Positions 10,808 through 19,480 of a DNA stretch of 64,000 nucleotides are shown piece after piece. The position numbers were made by a program, and so were the translations under genes. Positions within the stretch are counted from its first letter, which is position 1. Each line of letters begins with the position of its first letter. The DNA is taken from positions 146,834 to 210,833 of the forward strand of contig CAYRSS010000001.1 of assembly GCA_964426945.1 (NCBI GenBank), written 5' to 3'. The DNA is from CAYRSS01 sp964426945. Lineage in GTDB: Bacteria > Planctomycetota > Phycisphaerae > UBA1845. Under the pieces are notes generated by a model that was not told the origin of the DNA, did not search any database, and was given only the letters and a program-made list of their open reading frames with translations.

Positions 10808-11686
10808 GTGAGGACTCCTGACTTGAGACAGAGCGTCGCCACGGCCCGCCTGCTGATCTGCTGTCCTGACGGCAAGGGGATCATTGCCGCCGTCGCGGGG
10901 TTCGTCGCGCAGCACGGCGGCAACATTCTCGATGCCGACCAGCACACCGATGCGCAGCATGGCGAGTTCTTCATGCGGCTTGAGATCGACCAGGACACCT
11001 TCGGGCTGGGCCCTGAGACCTTCGAGGCAGCCTGGGCACCGGTGGCCGATCGGTTCGCGATGCGCTGGCACATCGGCTGGGGCGATCACGTCAAGCGCAT
11101 GGCCATCCTCGCCAGCCGCGAGAGCCATTGCCTCAGCGACCTGCTCTGGCGGTACAGCGTCGGCGAGCACAGCGTCGATATTCCCTTTGTCGCGTCGAAT
11201 CACGAAGACGTGCGGCGTCATGCGGACATCTACGGCATTCCGTTTTATCACCTGCCGGTCACACCGGAGACGAAGCCCGCGCAGGAAGCCCGGTTGCTGG
11301 CACTGATCCGCGAGCACCGCGTCGAGCTGATCGTGCTCGCGCGGTATATGCAGATTCTCTCGCCGCGGTTTGTCGCGGAGTTTCCCGAGCGGATCATCAA
11401 CATCCACCACAGCTTCCTGCCGGCCTTCGCCGGTCCGCGGCCGTACCACCAGGCGTATGAGCGGGGTGTGAAGATCATCGGCGCCACGAGCCACTACGTC
11501 ACGCAGGATCTCGACGAGGGGCCGATCATCGCGCAGTCGACGCTGGCGATTGATCATCGCGACTCGATCGACGACCTCGTGCGGAAGGGCCGCGACCTGG
11601 AGCGCGTCGTGCTTGCCACCGCTGTGCGTCAGCACGTGCAGGACAAGATACTGGTCAGCAAGGGGCGGACGGTCGTCTTCGATTGA
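10808..11686 (+). CDS. purU: Formyltetrahydrofolate deformylase PurU
   Basis: Hydrolyses 10-formyltetrahydrofolate to formate and tetrahydrofolate, balancing one-carbon units and supplying formate for purine synthesis. The N-terminal ACT-type domain (residues ~12-90, LLICCPDGKGIIAAVAGF) is followed by a formyltransferase-fold domain with NIHHSFLPAFAGPRPYHQAY and VTQDLDEGPII, which carry the catalytic Asn/His/Asp. Length 292 is normal. Start is GTG 10808; a TTG at 10823, better spaced from GAGGA, would give a protein five residues shorter. Stands alone with no folate genes nearby. Confidence 0.93.
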   Translation: MRTPDLRQSVATARLLICCPDGKGIIAAVAGFVAQHGGNILDADQHTDAQHGEFFMRLEIDQDTFGLGPETFEAAWAPVADRFAMRWHIGWGDHVKRMAILASRESHCLSDLLWRYSVGEHSVDIPFVASNHEDVRRHADIYGIPFYHLPVTPETKPAQEARLLALIREHRVELIVLARYMQILSPRFVAEFPERIINIHHSFLPAFAGPRPYHQAYERGVKIIGATSHYVTQDLDEGPIIAQSTLAIDHRDSIDDLVRKGRDLERVVLATAVRQHVQDKILVSKGRTVVFD

Positions 11687-11707
11687 TTTCGTAGCACCGG
11701 TGGGCCC

Positions 11708-13846
11708 TCAGGCGGCCCGCGCTTGCTCGGCCGGGGGCGAGCTGCGCAGCGTCAGCAACAATCCCGCCGCTGTCAGCACCAGTGCAGGCAGCACGAGGTG
11801 CAGCGGCAGGTGCCCCGACTCTTCGCCCGCGGTCACACCCAGTGCCGTCCCCAACCGCGGCCACAGTACCATCGATATGAGCAGGCCGTTGTGCATGACG
11901 TGCATGACAATGCCCGGCAGGATCGACCGCGCGTGCCAGCAGAGCAGGCCCAGCACGACGCCCAGCGCGACCGTCAGCGGCATCTTGAAGATGATGAAGT
12001 GGAATGTGCCGAACACCACGGCGGTGACCACTACGCAGGTGGCACGCGCGGTTGCGCCACGCAGCCCGCTCATCAGAAAGCCACGGAAGAGCAACTCTTC
12101 GCATATCGCCGGTAGCACCGCGAGTAGCAGCAGCGCGTGCCAGCCGGGCAACGCCATCAGAGATTCGGTCAGCAGCGCGTTGCTCTCCTGCAGCGTGCGC
12201 GGCACCGGGAAGATGGCGTTCTGCAGGACCGTGAACTCGTGGGCGAGAATCCAGGTGGAAGCGCCGAGCATCAGGCCCGCCAGGATGTGCGACGCGTGCG
12301 GGGCACGCAGCGCGAATGTCTCCCGCGGCGAGACCTTCCAGTAGGCGAGGATCGCCCAGGGCAGTAACACAAAGAGCAGCGGCATGGCCAGCCCCGTGCC
12401 ATGGAGCAGCATCGCGGCGTCTTCGCCGGGCTGCGGCTGCAGCGCCGTCTGCACAAAGAACCACGTTGGGAAGAGCAGCGCGACCAGCAACAGGACCATC
12501 GAGACCTTGGGGGTGGCGCTGGGCCGGAAGAGGCGTCGGGCGAAGGTGGTCTTCAGCGAACCCGCATCGCTGAACACGACCGACTCGCGGCCGAAGACGC
12601 TCGCGGCGATGGCCACGGCGGCTGAGGCGTACAGCGTGGTCGAGATGATCACGCTGAGGGTCTTCCACGCGGCCACGTCCGCGCCGAGCAGCATGTCGCG
12701 GGCAAACAGCACCATGTTGCCCACGGGCATGATGAGCATCATGCCCTCCAGGCGCGTGGCGGGGAGGGCGGCGATACCGCCGGGGATCAGCACCGCGATG
12801 ATCACCGGCGTGACGTAGTTCTGCGCTTCCTTGAACGTCCGGGCATAGCTGCACACGGCGATCATGATGGCCGACATCAGCACGGCGAAGGGCACGAGGC
12901 TGGCGAGGATCGCGGCCATCTTGCCGACGGGAATGGCCCCGCCGTCGCTGGCGATGACCTCGCGGAATCCGCCGAGGTACACGGTGGCCGTTACGCTGGA
13001 GAGGTTCAGCGTCGCCCCCATGATCGCCACGGTGGTAACGACCAGGAACTTGCCGACGATCAGCTCGAGCACGGGCACCGGACAGACCATCAGCGATTCG
13101 AGCGTGTTGCGTTCGCGCTCCCCTGCGGTCAGGTCGATGGCGGGGTAAATGGCCCCGGTGATGGTCATCAGCACCAGGATCAACGGCAGCACCTGGCCGA
13201 GGATCGACGATGGCGCCGACAGGTTCTGGCTGGTGGTGCGGATCGGGCGGGCGAAATTCGGCGGCAAGCCCTCGGCGGCAATGCGATCGGCGGTGATACG
13301 CTCATCCGTCCGTGTAAGAAGCGATCGCAGGCGGTTGCGCGCGGTGACGCTGCGAACCTCCTCTTCATCTACGAAGAACTCGACAACGGTTTGCAGATCG
13401 GGGCGGTCGAGCGGGGCGAGTTCGCGGAACACCACGCCGACCTGGATCGCGCGGTCCTGCACGCGCCTGCGAAGTTCGTCTTCTGAGTCGATCGTGGCCA
13501 GCCGCACCTTCTCCCACGCGCTGCCTGGCGCGGCCCGAGTAGGAGCCGGTTCCCCTCGTCCCTCCGCCGCCTCGCGCTCTGCCTCGTGCTGCGTGTTTAG
13601 CGCCTCCTCGTCCAGGGCGATGAGCCGCTCCAGCACCACGGCGTCCTGCCTGGACAGCACGCCGATGACGAACCCCTCCTCTTCAAGCGACACGGCCTGG
13701 TGGGTCACGGCCTGGATCGAACCGAGCATGAGCAGCGGATACAGCACGATCGGGACGACGATCATTGCGATGAGCGTGCGGCGATCGCGCAGGATGTCGA
13801 TCAGCTCCTTGCGGTAGATGGTGGCGACACGCCGGCGAAACGTCAT
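11708..13846 (-). CDS. ABC-2 permease (NatB-like) fused to CPBP-family intramembrane protease
   Basis: 712 residues. Residues ~1-420 match a NatB-type permease: N-terminal helix (IAMIVVPIVLYPLLML), a large extracytoplasmic loop (~55-220), then membrane helices with TAGERERNTLESLM. Residues ~450-700 add a second membrane domain with CPBP (CAAX protease/Abi) motifs: EELLFRGF with Glu583-Glu584 and Arg588, FGTFHF, and MHVMHNGL. The CPBP metal-binding residues look intact. It shares one base with the ATPase stop codon (13846). Such fusions occur in planctomycetes. Substrate and protease target are unknown; a sodium-efflux role by analogy with NatAB is only a guess. Confidence 0.88.
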   Translation of the reverse strand: MTFRRRVATIYRKELIDILRDRRTLIAMIVVPIVLYPLLMLGSIQAVTHQAVSLEEEGFVIGVLSRQDAVVLERLIALDEEALNTQHEAEREAAEGRGEPAPTRAAPGSAWEKVRLATIDSEDELRRRVQDRAIQVGVVFRELAPLDRPDLQTVVEFFVDEEEVRSVTARNRLRSLLTRTDERITADRIAAEGLPPNFARPIRTTSQNLSAPSSILGQVLPLILVLMTITGAIYPAIDLTAGERERNTLESLMVCPVPVLELIVGKFLVVTTVAIMGATLNLSSVTATVYLGGFREVIASDGGAIPVGKMAAILASLVPFAVLMSAIMIAVCSYARTFKEAQNYVTPVIIAVLIPGGIAALPATRLEGMMLIMPVGNMVLFARDMLLGADVAAWKTLSVIISTTLYASAAVAIAASVFGRESVVFSDAGSLKTTFARRLFRPSATPKVSMVLLLVALLFPTWFFVQTALQPQPGEDAAMLLHGTGLAMPLLFVLLPWAILAYWKVSPRETFALRAPHASHILAGLMLGASTWILAHEFTVLQNAIFPVPRTLQESNALLTESLMALPGWHALLLLAVLPAICEELLFRGFLMSGLRGATARATCVVVTAVVFGTFHFIIFKMPLTVALGVVLGLLCWHARSILPGIVMHVMHNGLLISMVLWPRLGTALGVTAGEESGHLPLHLVLPALVLTAAGLLLTLRSSPPAEQARAA

Positions 13847-14607
13847 CAGCGGAAGGCTCCGGTGAACTGATCGGCGTGTACGAGCTTGAGGAAGATGTTG
13901 CTCAGGCGCTCTTCGCCGGCGCGGGCGCGGAGCGTGCCCAGGTCCCCTTCGGCCACGAGCCGGCCGTCGTGCAGCAATCCGATGACGTCACACATCGACT
14001 CGGCCTCGTCGAGGTAGTGCGTCGAGAGGATGATCGTCTTGCCGCCGTCGCGCTCGCGGCGGATGAACTCGAGGATGATCCGGTTCGACAATACGTCGAG
14101 GCCCAACGTGGGCTCGTCCATGATCAGGATGGGCGGATCGGCGACCAGGGCGCGGGCGATGTTGACACGCTGGCGCTGGCCGGTGGAGAGGGCCCCGCAG
14201 CGCAGGTCGGCGAAGTCGCCCATACGCAGCCAGTCGATCAGGCGGGCAGCCCGCTCGGCGGCCACCGGCCGGTCCATGCCGTGCAGCTCGGCGAAGTAGG
14301 CCAGCAGCTCCCGCGCGGTCAGCCGCAGGTATAGCCCCGTATTGGCGGTCAGGAAGCCGAGGATCCGCTTGACCTGCTCGGCCTGGGTAGCGACGTCGAA
14401 GCCGGCCAGGCGGGCGCTGCCGGTCGTGGGGGCCATCAGGCCGCTGAGCATGCGGAGGGACGTAGTCTTTCCCGCCCCGTTGGGTCCGAGCAGTCCGTAA
14501 ATCTGCCCCCGTCGAACCGTGAAGGACAGGCCGGCGACAGCGGTCTTGTCCCGCCCGTCCGGGGTGGGGAAGACCTTGATGAGGTTGTCGGCGACGACCA
14601 TGTCCAT
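13846..14607 (-). CDS. ABC transporter ATP-binding protein (NatA-like)
   Basis: 253 residues. Walker A GPNGAGKTTSLR, signature LSTGQRQRVNIARAL, Walker B ILIMDEPTLGLD and H-loop STHYLDEAE are all present. It precedes and touches the NatB-CPBP fusion, so the pair forms one exporter. The NatA-like label rests on the partner's NatB-like permease domain. The region between this start and fumC (about 150 bases, divergent) holds no gene. Confidence 0.92.
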   Translation of the reverse strand: MDMVVADNLIKVFPTPDGRDKTAVAGLSFTVRRGQIYGLLGPNGAGKTTSLRMLSGLMAPTTGSARLAGFDVATQAEQVKRILGFLTANTGLYLRLTARELLAYFAELHGMDRPVAAERAARLIDWLRMGDFADLRCGALSTGQRQRVNIARALVADPPILIMDEPTLGLDVLSNRIILEFIRRERDGGKTIILSTHYLDEAESMCDVIGLLHDGRLVAEGDLGTLRARAGEERLSNIFLKLVHADQFTGAFR

Positions 14608-14759
14608 GGCCCGGATTGTAGCGGTTGGCCCGCGGGGGGGAATCCGCCCGTCGGCGTCGCGCGGGGCGTCCTACTCAGGGCCGAGGTTCCGCGATACGAT
14701 TCAACGTGGAACAATCTGTCGGCCGCTGCCGGCGGCCGTGAAGGAAGGAGCGGTTAGCG

Positions 14760-16178
14760 ATGTCTGGCGGAACCCGGATCGAGAAGGACAGCATGGGCGA
14801 GATGCGCGTGCCCGAGGACGCGCTGTGGGGAGCGCAGACGCAGCGGGCGGTCGAAAACTTCCCGATCAGCGGCTACCGGTTCGGGCGGCGGTTCGTCCGG
14901 GCGATGGGGCTGGTCAAGCAGGCGGCGGCGAAAGTCAACCAGGCGCTGGGCAAGCTCGACGAGAAGCGCGCCTCGTTGATCGTCAAGGCGGCCCAGGACG
15001 TCGTCGACGGCAAGCTCGACGATCACTTCGTGCTCGACATCTTCCAGACCGGCTCGGGTACGAGCACCAACATGAACGCCAACGAGGTGATCTCGAACCG
15101 CGCGATCCAGCTCGCCGGCGGGAAGATCGGCTCGCGCGACCCCGTGCACCCCAACGACCACGTCAACATGGGGCAGAGCTCCAATGACGTGATCCCCACG
15201 GCGATCCACCTCGCCGTTGCGGAGGCGCTCAAGATCGATCTGGCGCCCGCCCTGCAGCACCTTCAGCAGGCCCTCGCGGCGAAAGCCAAGGCGTTCGACG
15301 ACATCGTCAAGATCGGCCGCACCCATCTCATGGACGCGACGCCGGTACGGCTGGGACAGGAGTTTGCGGGCTTCGCCCGGCAGGCGGAACTGTCCGTGAT
15401 GCGGGTGCACAAGGCGATCAACGCCCTCCGTGAGCTGCCCATCGGCGGCACGGCCGTCGGGACGGGCATCAACACGCACGCGGAATTCGGCCGCCGAATG
15501 TCGGCAGCGCTGGCCGAGGTGACGGGTATCGAATTCGTCGAGGCGGCGGACCACTTCGAGGCTCAGGCGTCAAAGGACGCGGTGTGCGAGGCCTCAGGGC
15601 AGCTCAAGACGGTAGCGGTGGCGCTGACCAAGATCGCGAGCGACATTCGCCTGCTGGGCAGCGGGCCGCGCTGCGGCATCGGCGAGATCCTTTTGCCCGC
15701 CACCCAGCCCGGCAGCAGCATCATGCCCGGCAAGGTGAACCCGGTGATGAGCGAGATGCTCGTCCAGGTCTGCGCTCAGGTGATCGGCAACGACGCGGCG
15801 GTGACGATCGGCTGCCGCGATGGGCATTTCGAACTGAACGTGATGATGCCGATGATGACCCACAACGTGCTGGAGTCGATCCGGCTGCTCGCGGCCGGCG
15901 CGCGGGTCTTCGCCGACCGCTGCGTGGCGGGAATCGAGGCGAACAAAGCCCGCTGTGAGGAACTGATCGAGGGCTCGCTCGCCATGTGCACGAGCCTCGC
16001 GCCGATCATCGGTTATGACAGCGCCGCCGCCGTGGCCAAGGAGGCGTACGCGAAGGGGCGGACAGTGCGCGAAATCGCTTTGGCGCAGAAACTGCTCAGC
16101 GCCGAGGAACTCGCCCGCGTGCTCGATGCTCGGGCCATGACGATCGCCGGCGCGAGTGACGGTGGCGGGGGTGGCTGA
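14760..16178 (+). CDS. fumC: Class II fumarate hydratase
   Basis: Iron-independent fumarase of the TCA cycle, interconverting fumarate and malate in the cytoplasm. Family signatures: TGSGTSTNMNANEVI, HPNDHVNMGQSSNDVIPTA, the catalytic loop GSSIMPGKVNPVMSE, and GYDSAAAVAKEA near the end. Length 472 is typical. Start ATG 14760 has a strong ribosome binding site (AAGGAAGGAG) nine bases upstream. It converges on the next gene with only 13 bases between the stop codons. The fumarase assignment over argininosuccinate lyase or aspartase rests on overall length and these motif variants. Confidence 0.95.
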   Translation: MSGGTRIEKDSMGEMRVPEDALWGAQTQRAVENFPISGYRFGRRFVRAMGLVKQAAAKVNQALGKLDEKRASLIVKAAQDVVDGKLDDHFVLDIFQTGSGTSTNMNANEVISNRAIQLAGGKIGSRDPVHPNDHVNMGQSSNDVIPTAIHLAVAEALKIDLAPALQHLQQALAAKAKAFDDIVKIGRTHLMDATPVRLGQEFAGFARQAELSVMRVHKAINALRELPIGGTAVGTGINTHAEFGRRMSAALAEVTGIEFVEAADHFEAQASKDAVCEASGQLKTVAVALTKIASDIRLLGSGPRCGIGEILLPATQPGSSIMPGKVNPVMSEMLVQVCAQVIGNDAAVTIGCRDGHFELNVMMPMMTHNVLESIRLLAAGARVFADRCVAGIEANKARCEELIEGSLAMCTSLAPIIGYDSAAAVAKEAYAKGRTVREIALAQKLLSAEELARVLDARAMTIAGASDGGGGG

Positions 16179-16191
16179 CGCCTCGCGCTCG

Positions 16192-19100
16192 TCAATCGCC
16201 GCCGACCTCGCTGGTGCGCTGCATGGCCGCGTAGTCGGCGAGGTCATAGTCCCCATCGCCATCGGCGTCGCCGTTGGCCGCGCACGCCGGCAGGTCTCCG
16301 CTGAGGCACGGGGCCGAGCACGGCCCCGTCATGTGCGCGGCGAACAGCGCCAGGTCCGCCGTGTTGACGTCGTGGTTGCAATCCAGGTCTCCGACCACGG
16401 GATGCAGGCACGGACCGTGAACGCACGCGTTGTTGACGCACGCGTCAGCGGTGCAGGAGATGCCGTCGAGACAGTCGGCATCGGTAGCGCAGGCCGTGGC
16501 GGCACAGTCCGGGTAGAGGTAGACCGACCGCAGCGTGCTGAGCCCCAGCGGATCGGTGACCAGCAGGTCGAATTCGAAGAAGTAGAGCTCATCCGCACAG
16601 CCCAGCGGTTCGGTGACGCCCTCGGACGAGCAGTTGTTTTCGAAGTATTCCACGTGGATGTGGTCTTCGTGGTGCAGGATCGTGCGCCAGCGGCACGCGA
16701 GCGTGCCCAAAGCGTGTTCGGCGTCGGTGATGTCCGCTTCCAGATCAAAGTGCTGAGCGATCTGAATCGAGTAGAGCGCGCCGTCGGTGGGACTCGTGAT
16801 GGTCACCTCCGGGGGGCTGTTGTTCAGCGAGATGGTGACCTGCGCGCTGCGCGTGAGTCCGCCGTCGTCGGTCACGGTGAGGGTGGCGACGTAGTTGGTC
16901 GCGGCTGTGGGTTGAGCGATCGGATCTGCCAGCACGCGGAGCTCGCCCACGCCGATGTAACCGGTTGACCCGCCGGGGTCGCCGATCAGGCGGACACCGT
17001 CGGCCGCGACGGGGTCAAAGGCAAATTCGAACATCTCCCAATCCACTCCGTTGGCGCCCGGATAGGCCGGGGCGACGGCGAGGCCGGTCACCGGTGTCCA
17101 CGAGCCGCCCACGCGAACCTCGACGGCGAGGGTGTCGAACCAGCCCCCGTCCGGCTGTTCCAATCCCTCCACGAAGACCACGCCGCGCAGCGTTCTCGCC
17201 GCGGGGAAGGTGTACCCGATCCAGTCCACCGAGCCTTGGTCGCCACCGTGGGTGGTGTCGTATTGGAGGCGCGGATCGGTGTCGCCAAGGTCTGGGTAGA
17301 CGCCGTCGCGAATGGTTTCGGCGTCGGTGGCGCCATCGCCTTGCGGCGTCGGCGGCGCAAGTTCGAACAGCCGCGCGACGATGGTCCCCGTCGCGGTGAT
17401 GTCGTCTGTCAGGTATCGGTGCAGCGGATCGGCGAGCCGGCTGGGCGGCGTCCCATCGCCGAAATCCCACTCGTAGCGGAGCGGTCCGCTCTCGGGGTCG
17501 GACGATGCGCTCCCGGTGAACTGGGCTGGCAACTGGGCGGGCCCGAAGGTCACGTCGGCCGTCGCGACCGCCGTCGGCCGCAGGTTGCCGGGAGCGTATT
17601 CGATGCTGCGAAGCTGGTACTCCTCGATGTTGCGGTCGTAGTCGATGTAGTAGATCGCGTTGCCGGAGGGGTGAACCGCCATGGCGACGATCGCCCCGAA
17701 CCCGTTGGCGGCAAACTCCCGCACCGCCGTCAGCCGGTCTTCTTCATCGAAGACAAAGTTGCGGATCCACCCGCTCGACCAGTCAGCCTGGAAGTACGTG
17801 TCGTGGTATTCCTCCGGGAAGATTCCTTCGCTGTACCACGTGCCACCGATCACGCACTCGCCCTGGAATGGGGCACCGGTAACCGGCGAGTTGACGGAGC
17901 CGAGCGTGTTGATCGTGGCCGATGTGCCGGTGTAGGTCGGCGTGCGGGCGAGCAGTGAGTTGTGGCGAAACTCGATCTTCGGCCGCGTGTGAATGTGCTT
18001 CAGGATATTCGCGGGCACCTGCTGCGTGGGGTCGCAGGGGTTGGGATAGGACGGGTTCTCCAGCAGGGTATCCTGGTGGATGAGATCGCGAAAACGGAAG
18101 AAAGGCTGATCGCAGAGTCCCTGTCCGGGCGGCGTCGTGCCGTAGAGCGGGTTGGGCGCGTCCTGGTTGTAAACATCCTGGTAGTAGTAGCCGGGTCCGC
18201 CGTTGTAGATATCCTGGATCAGCAGCCCGTCGTAGAGCGGCCAGCCGAAGTTCTCGCCGCCTTCGCCGCGGGAAACCTGAATCTCCTCCCACTTGAACCA
18301 GCCCACGTCGCCGACGTAGATCGCGCCGGGCGAATTCGCGTGGCGGTCGTGCGAGCTGCCGGGGCGCACGCTGAGCCGGAAGGGGTTGCGCGCCCCGAGC
18401 GCCCACACGCGTGAGCGCGGCGCGCGGGGCGCCGCCGGATCGAAGAACGGATTGTCGTGAAGCCCGTCGCCGGTGTCAGGGTCGATGCGCAGGATCTTGC
18501 CGGAGAGCGAATCCACCAGCTGGGCGCGGTACGGACCCACGTCTTCCTTGGGCGTGATGATGCCGTCGGCGATTCCCGTGCAGCTGGTGCCCGCGATGCA
18601 CCCGCCGGTGTCCCAGAGGCTGGCGCCGTCGCCGGCGCCTACAAGGAGGCTGCCGTCTTCACCAAACGCGAGCCCGCCGCCGCCGTGGTTGCGTGCGGTG
18701 ATCGGGATACCGGTGGAGAGAGTCTCTCCGATGAGGATCGTCCGGCTGCCGGGGACGATGCTGTTGAAGTTGTCCGCCGCGTCGGCCTGGTATCGCGTGA
18801 CTCGGCCGATCGTGGCGCGGTTGGCGTCAAACCCGGGCATGTAACCGGGCAGACCGAACTGGGTGACATAGTGATGGTCCGCGGCGTAGAACAGGTAGAG
18901 GAAGCCGTTCTCATCGAAGTGCGGATCGAGGGCGAAGCCAAGAAGTCCGAGGTCTCCCCACTTGAGGCACTCCTCGGAGATGTCGATCAGCGGCGTGGCG
19001 GCCTTCACGCCGTTTTCCACGATCCACACCCGGCCGTCCCGCTCCGACACGAAGAGCCGGCCGTCGGGGGCGAACGCCAGTCCGATCGCGCGGTTCCAGT

Positions 19101-19242
19101 CGCAGAGGATGCAAGTGTCCACGAAGCCCGGCGGCAGGGCGCTGGCAGCCTGTGGCGACAGAGCAGTTCCCAGGGCCGCTAGCAGTACGCAGCGCGCAGC
19201 GAGGCCACGCGAGAACTGTTCAAGACTTCCCCGCCTTGGCAT
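16192..19242 (-). CDS. Secreted PQQ-dependent sugar dehydrogenase-like protein with PKD, carbohydrate-binding-like and dockerin-like domains
   Basis: 1016 residues from ATG 19242, preceded by AGGAGGGGG; the longer frame adds unlike residues. Signal peptide at 1-35. Residues ~40-510: beta-propeller of the glucose/sorbosone dehydrogenase type (GLAFAPDGRLFVSERDGRVW, ARNHGGGGLAFGEDGSLLVG, GENFGWPLYDG). Then a PKD-type half domain (QFTGSASSDPESG, YEWDFGDG), a discoidin-like segment (DWIGYTFPAARTLRGVVFV), the rest of a PKD domain (NYVATLTVTDDGG), a Cys-rich CTADACVNNACVHGPC motif and a dockerin-like tail (GDADGDGDYDLADYAAMQ). Extracytoplasmic oxidation of a sugar or polyol is plausible; the substrate is unknown. 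Confidence 0.85.
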   Translation of the reverse strand: MPRRGSLEQFSRGLAARCVLLAALGTALSPQAASALPPGFVDTCILCDWNRAIGLAFAPDGRLFVSERDGRVWIVENGVKAATPLIDISEECLKWGDLGLLGFALDPHFDENGFLYLFYAADHHYVTQFGLPGYMPGFDANRATIGRVTRYQADAADNFNSIVPGSRTILIGETLSTGIPITARNHGGGGLAFGEDGSLLVGAGDGASLWDTGGCIAGTSCTGIADGIITPKEDVGPYRAQLVDSLSGKILRIDPDTGDGLHDNPFFDPAAPRAPRSRVWALGARNPFRLSVRPGSSHDRHANSPGAIYVGDVGWFKWEEIQVSRGEGGENFGWPLYDGLLIQDIYNGGPGYYYQDVYNQDAPNPLYGTTPPGQGLCDQPFFRFRDLIHQDTLLENPSYPNPCDPTQQVPANILKHIHTRPKIEFRHNSLLARTPTYTGTSATINTLGSVNSPVTGAPFQGECVIGGTWYSEGIFPEEYHDTYFQADWSSGWIRNFVFDEEDRLTAVREFAANGFGAIVAMAVHPSGNAIYYIDYDRNIEEYQLRSIEYAPGNLRPTAVATADVTFGPAQLPAQFTGSASSDPESGPLRYEWDFGDGTPPSRLADPLHRYLTDDITATGTIVARLFELAPPTPQGDGATDAETIRDGVYPDLGDTDPRLQYDTTHGGDQGSVDWIGYTFPAARTLRGVVFVEGLEQPDGGWFDTLAVEVRVGGSWTPVTGLAVAPAYPGANGVDWEMFEFAFDPVAADGVRLIGDPGGSTGYIGVGELRVLADPIAQPTAATNYVATLTVTDDGGLTRSAQVTISLNNSPPEVTITSPTDGALYSIQIAQHFDLEADITDAEHALGTLACRWRTILHHEDHIHVEYFENNCSSEGVTEPLGCADELYFFEFDLLVTDPLGLSTLRSVYLYPDCAATACATDADCLDGISCTADACVNNACVHGPCLHPVVGDLDCNHDVNTADLALFAAHMTGPCSAPCLSGDLPACAANGDADGDGDYDLADYAAMQRTSEVGGD

Positions 19243-19480
19243 GAGTCCCCCTCCTCGATGGTCGCTGCGCGGTGCGATAAGCATCGTGGCGCGCGACCTG
19301 GTGGCCACCGGCCCCTCGCTGCGACATGGTCAGGGAATTATCGCGGACCGAACGGGTGGTTTCAATGCCTCGACGCGTTGCCGTCAAAGTCGGGCACCCG
19401 CCCCGATATTCACGCGGCCCATGCTTCCGGCGTGGGCCGCGGCCGGGTCGGAGTCGGCGGTGCGCGGGATTCCGACGCGT

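Noticed and set aside
9839..11635. 598-codon minus-strand open frame opposite purU
   Set aside because: Shadow of purU and the gene before it; no family motif or ribosome binding site.
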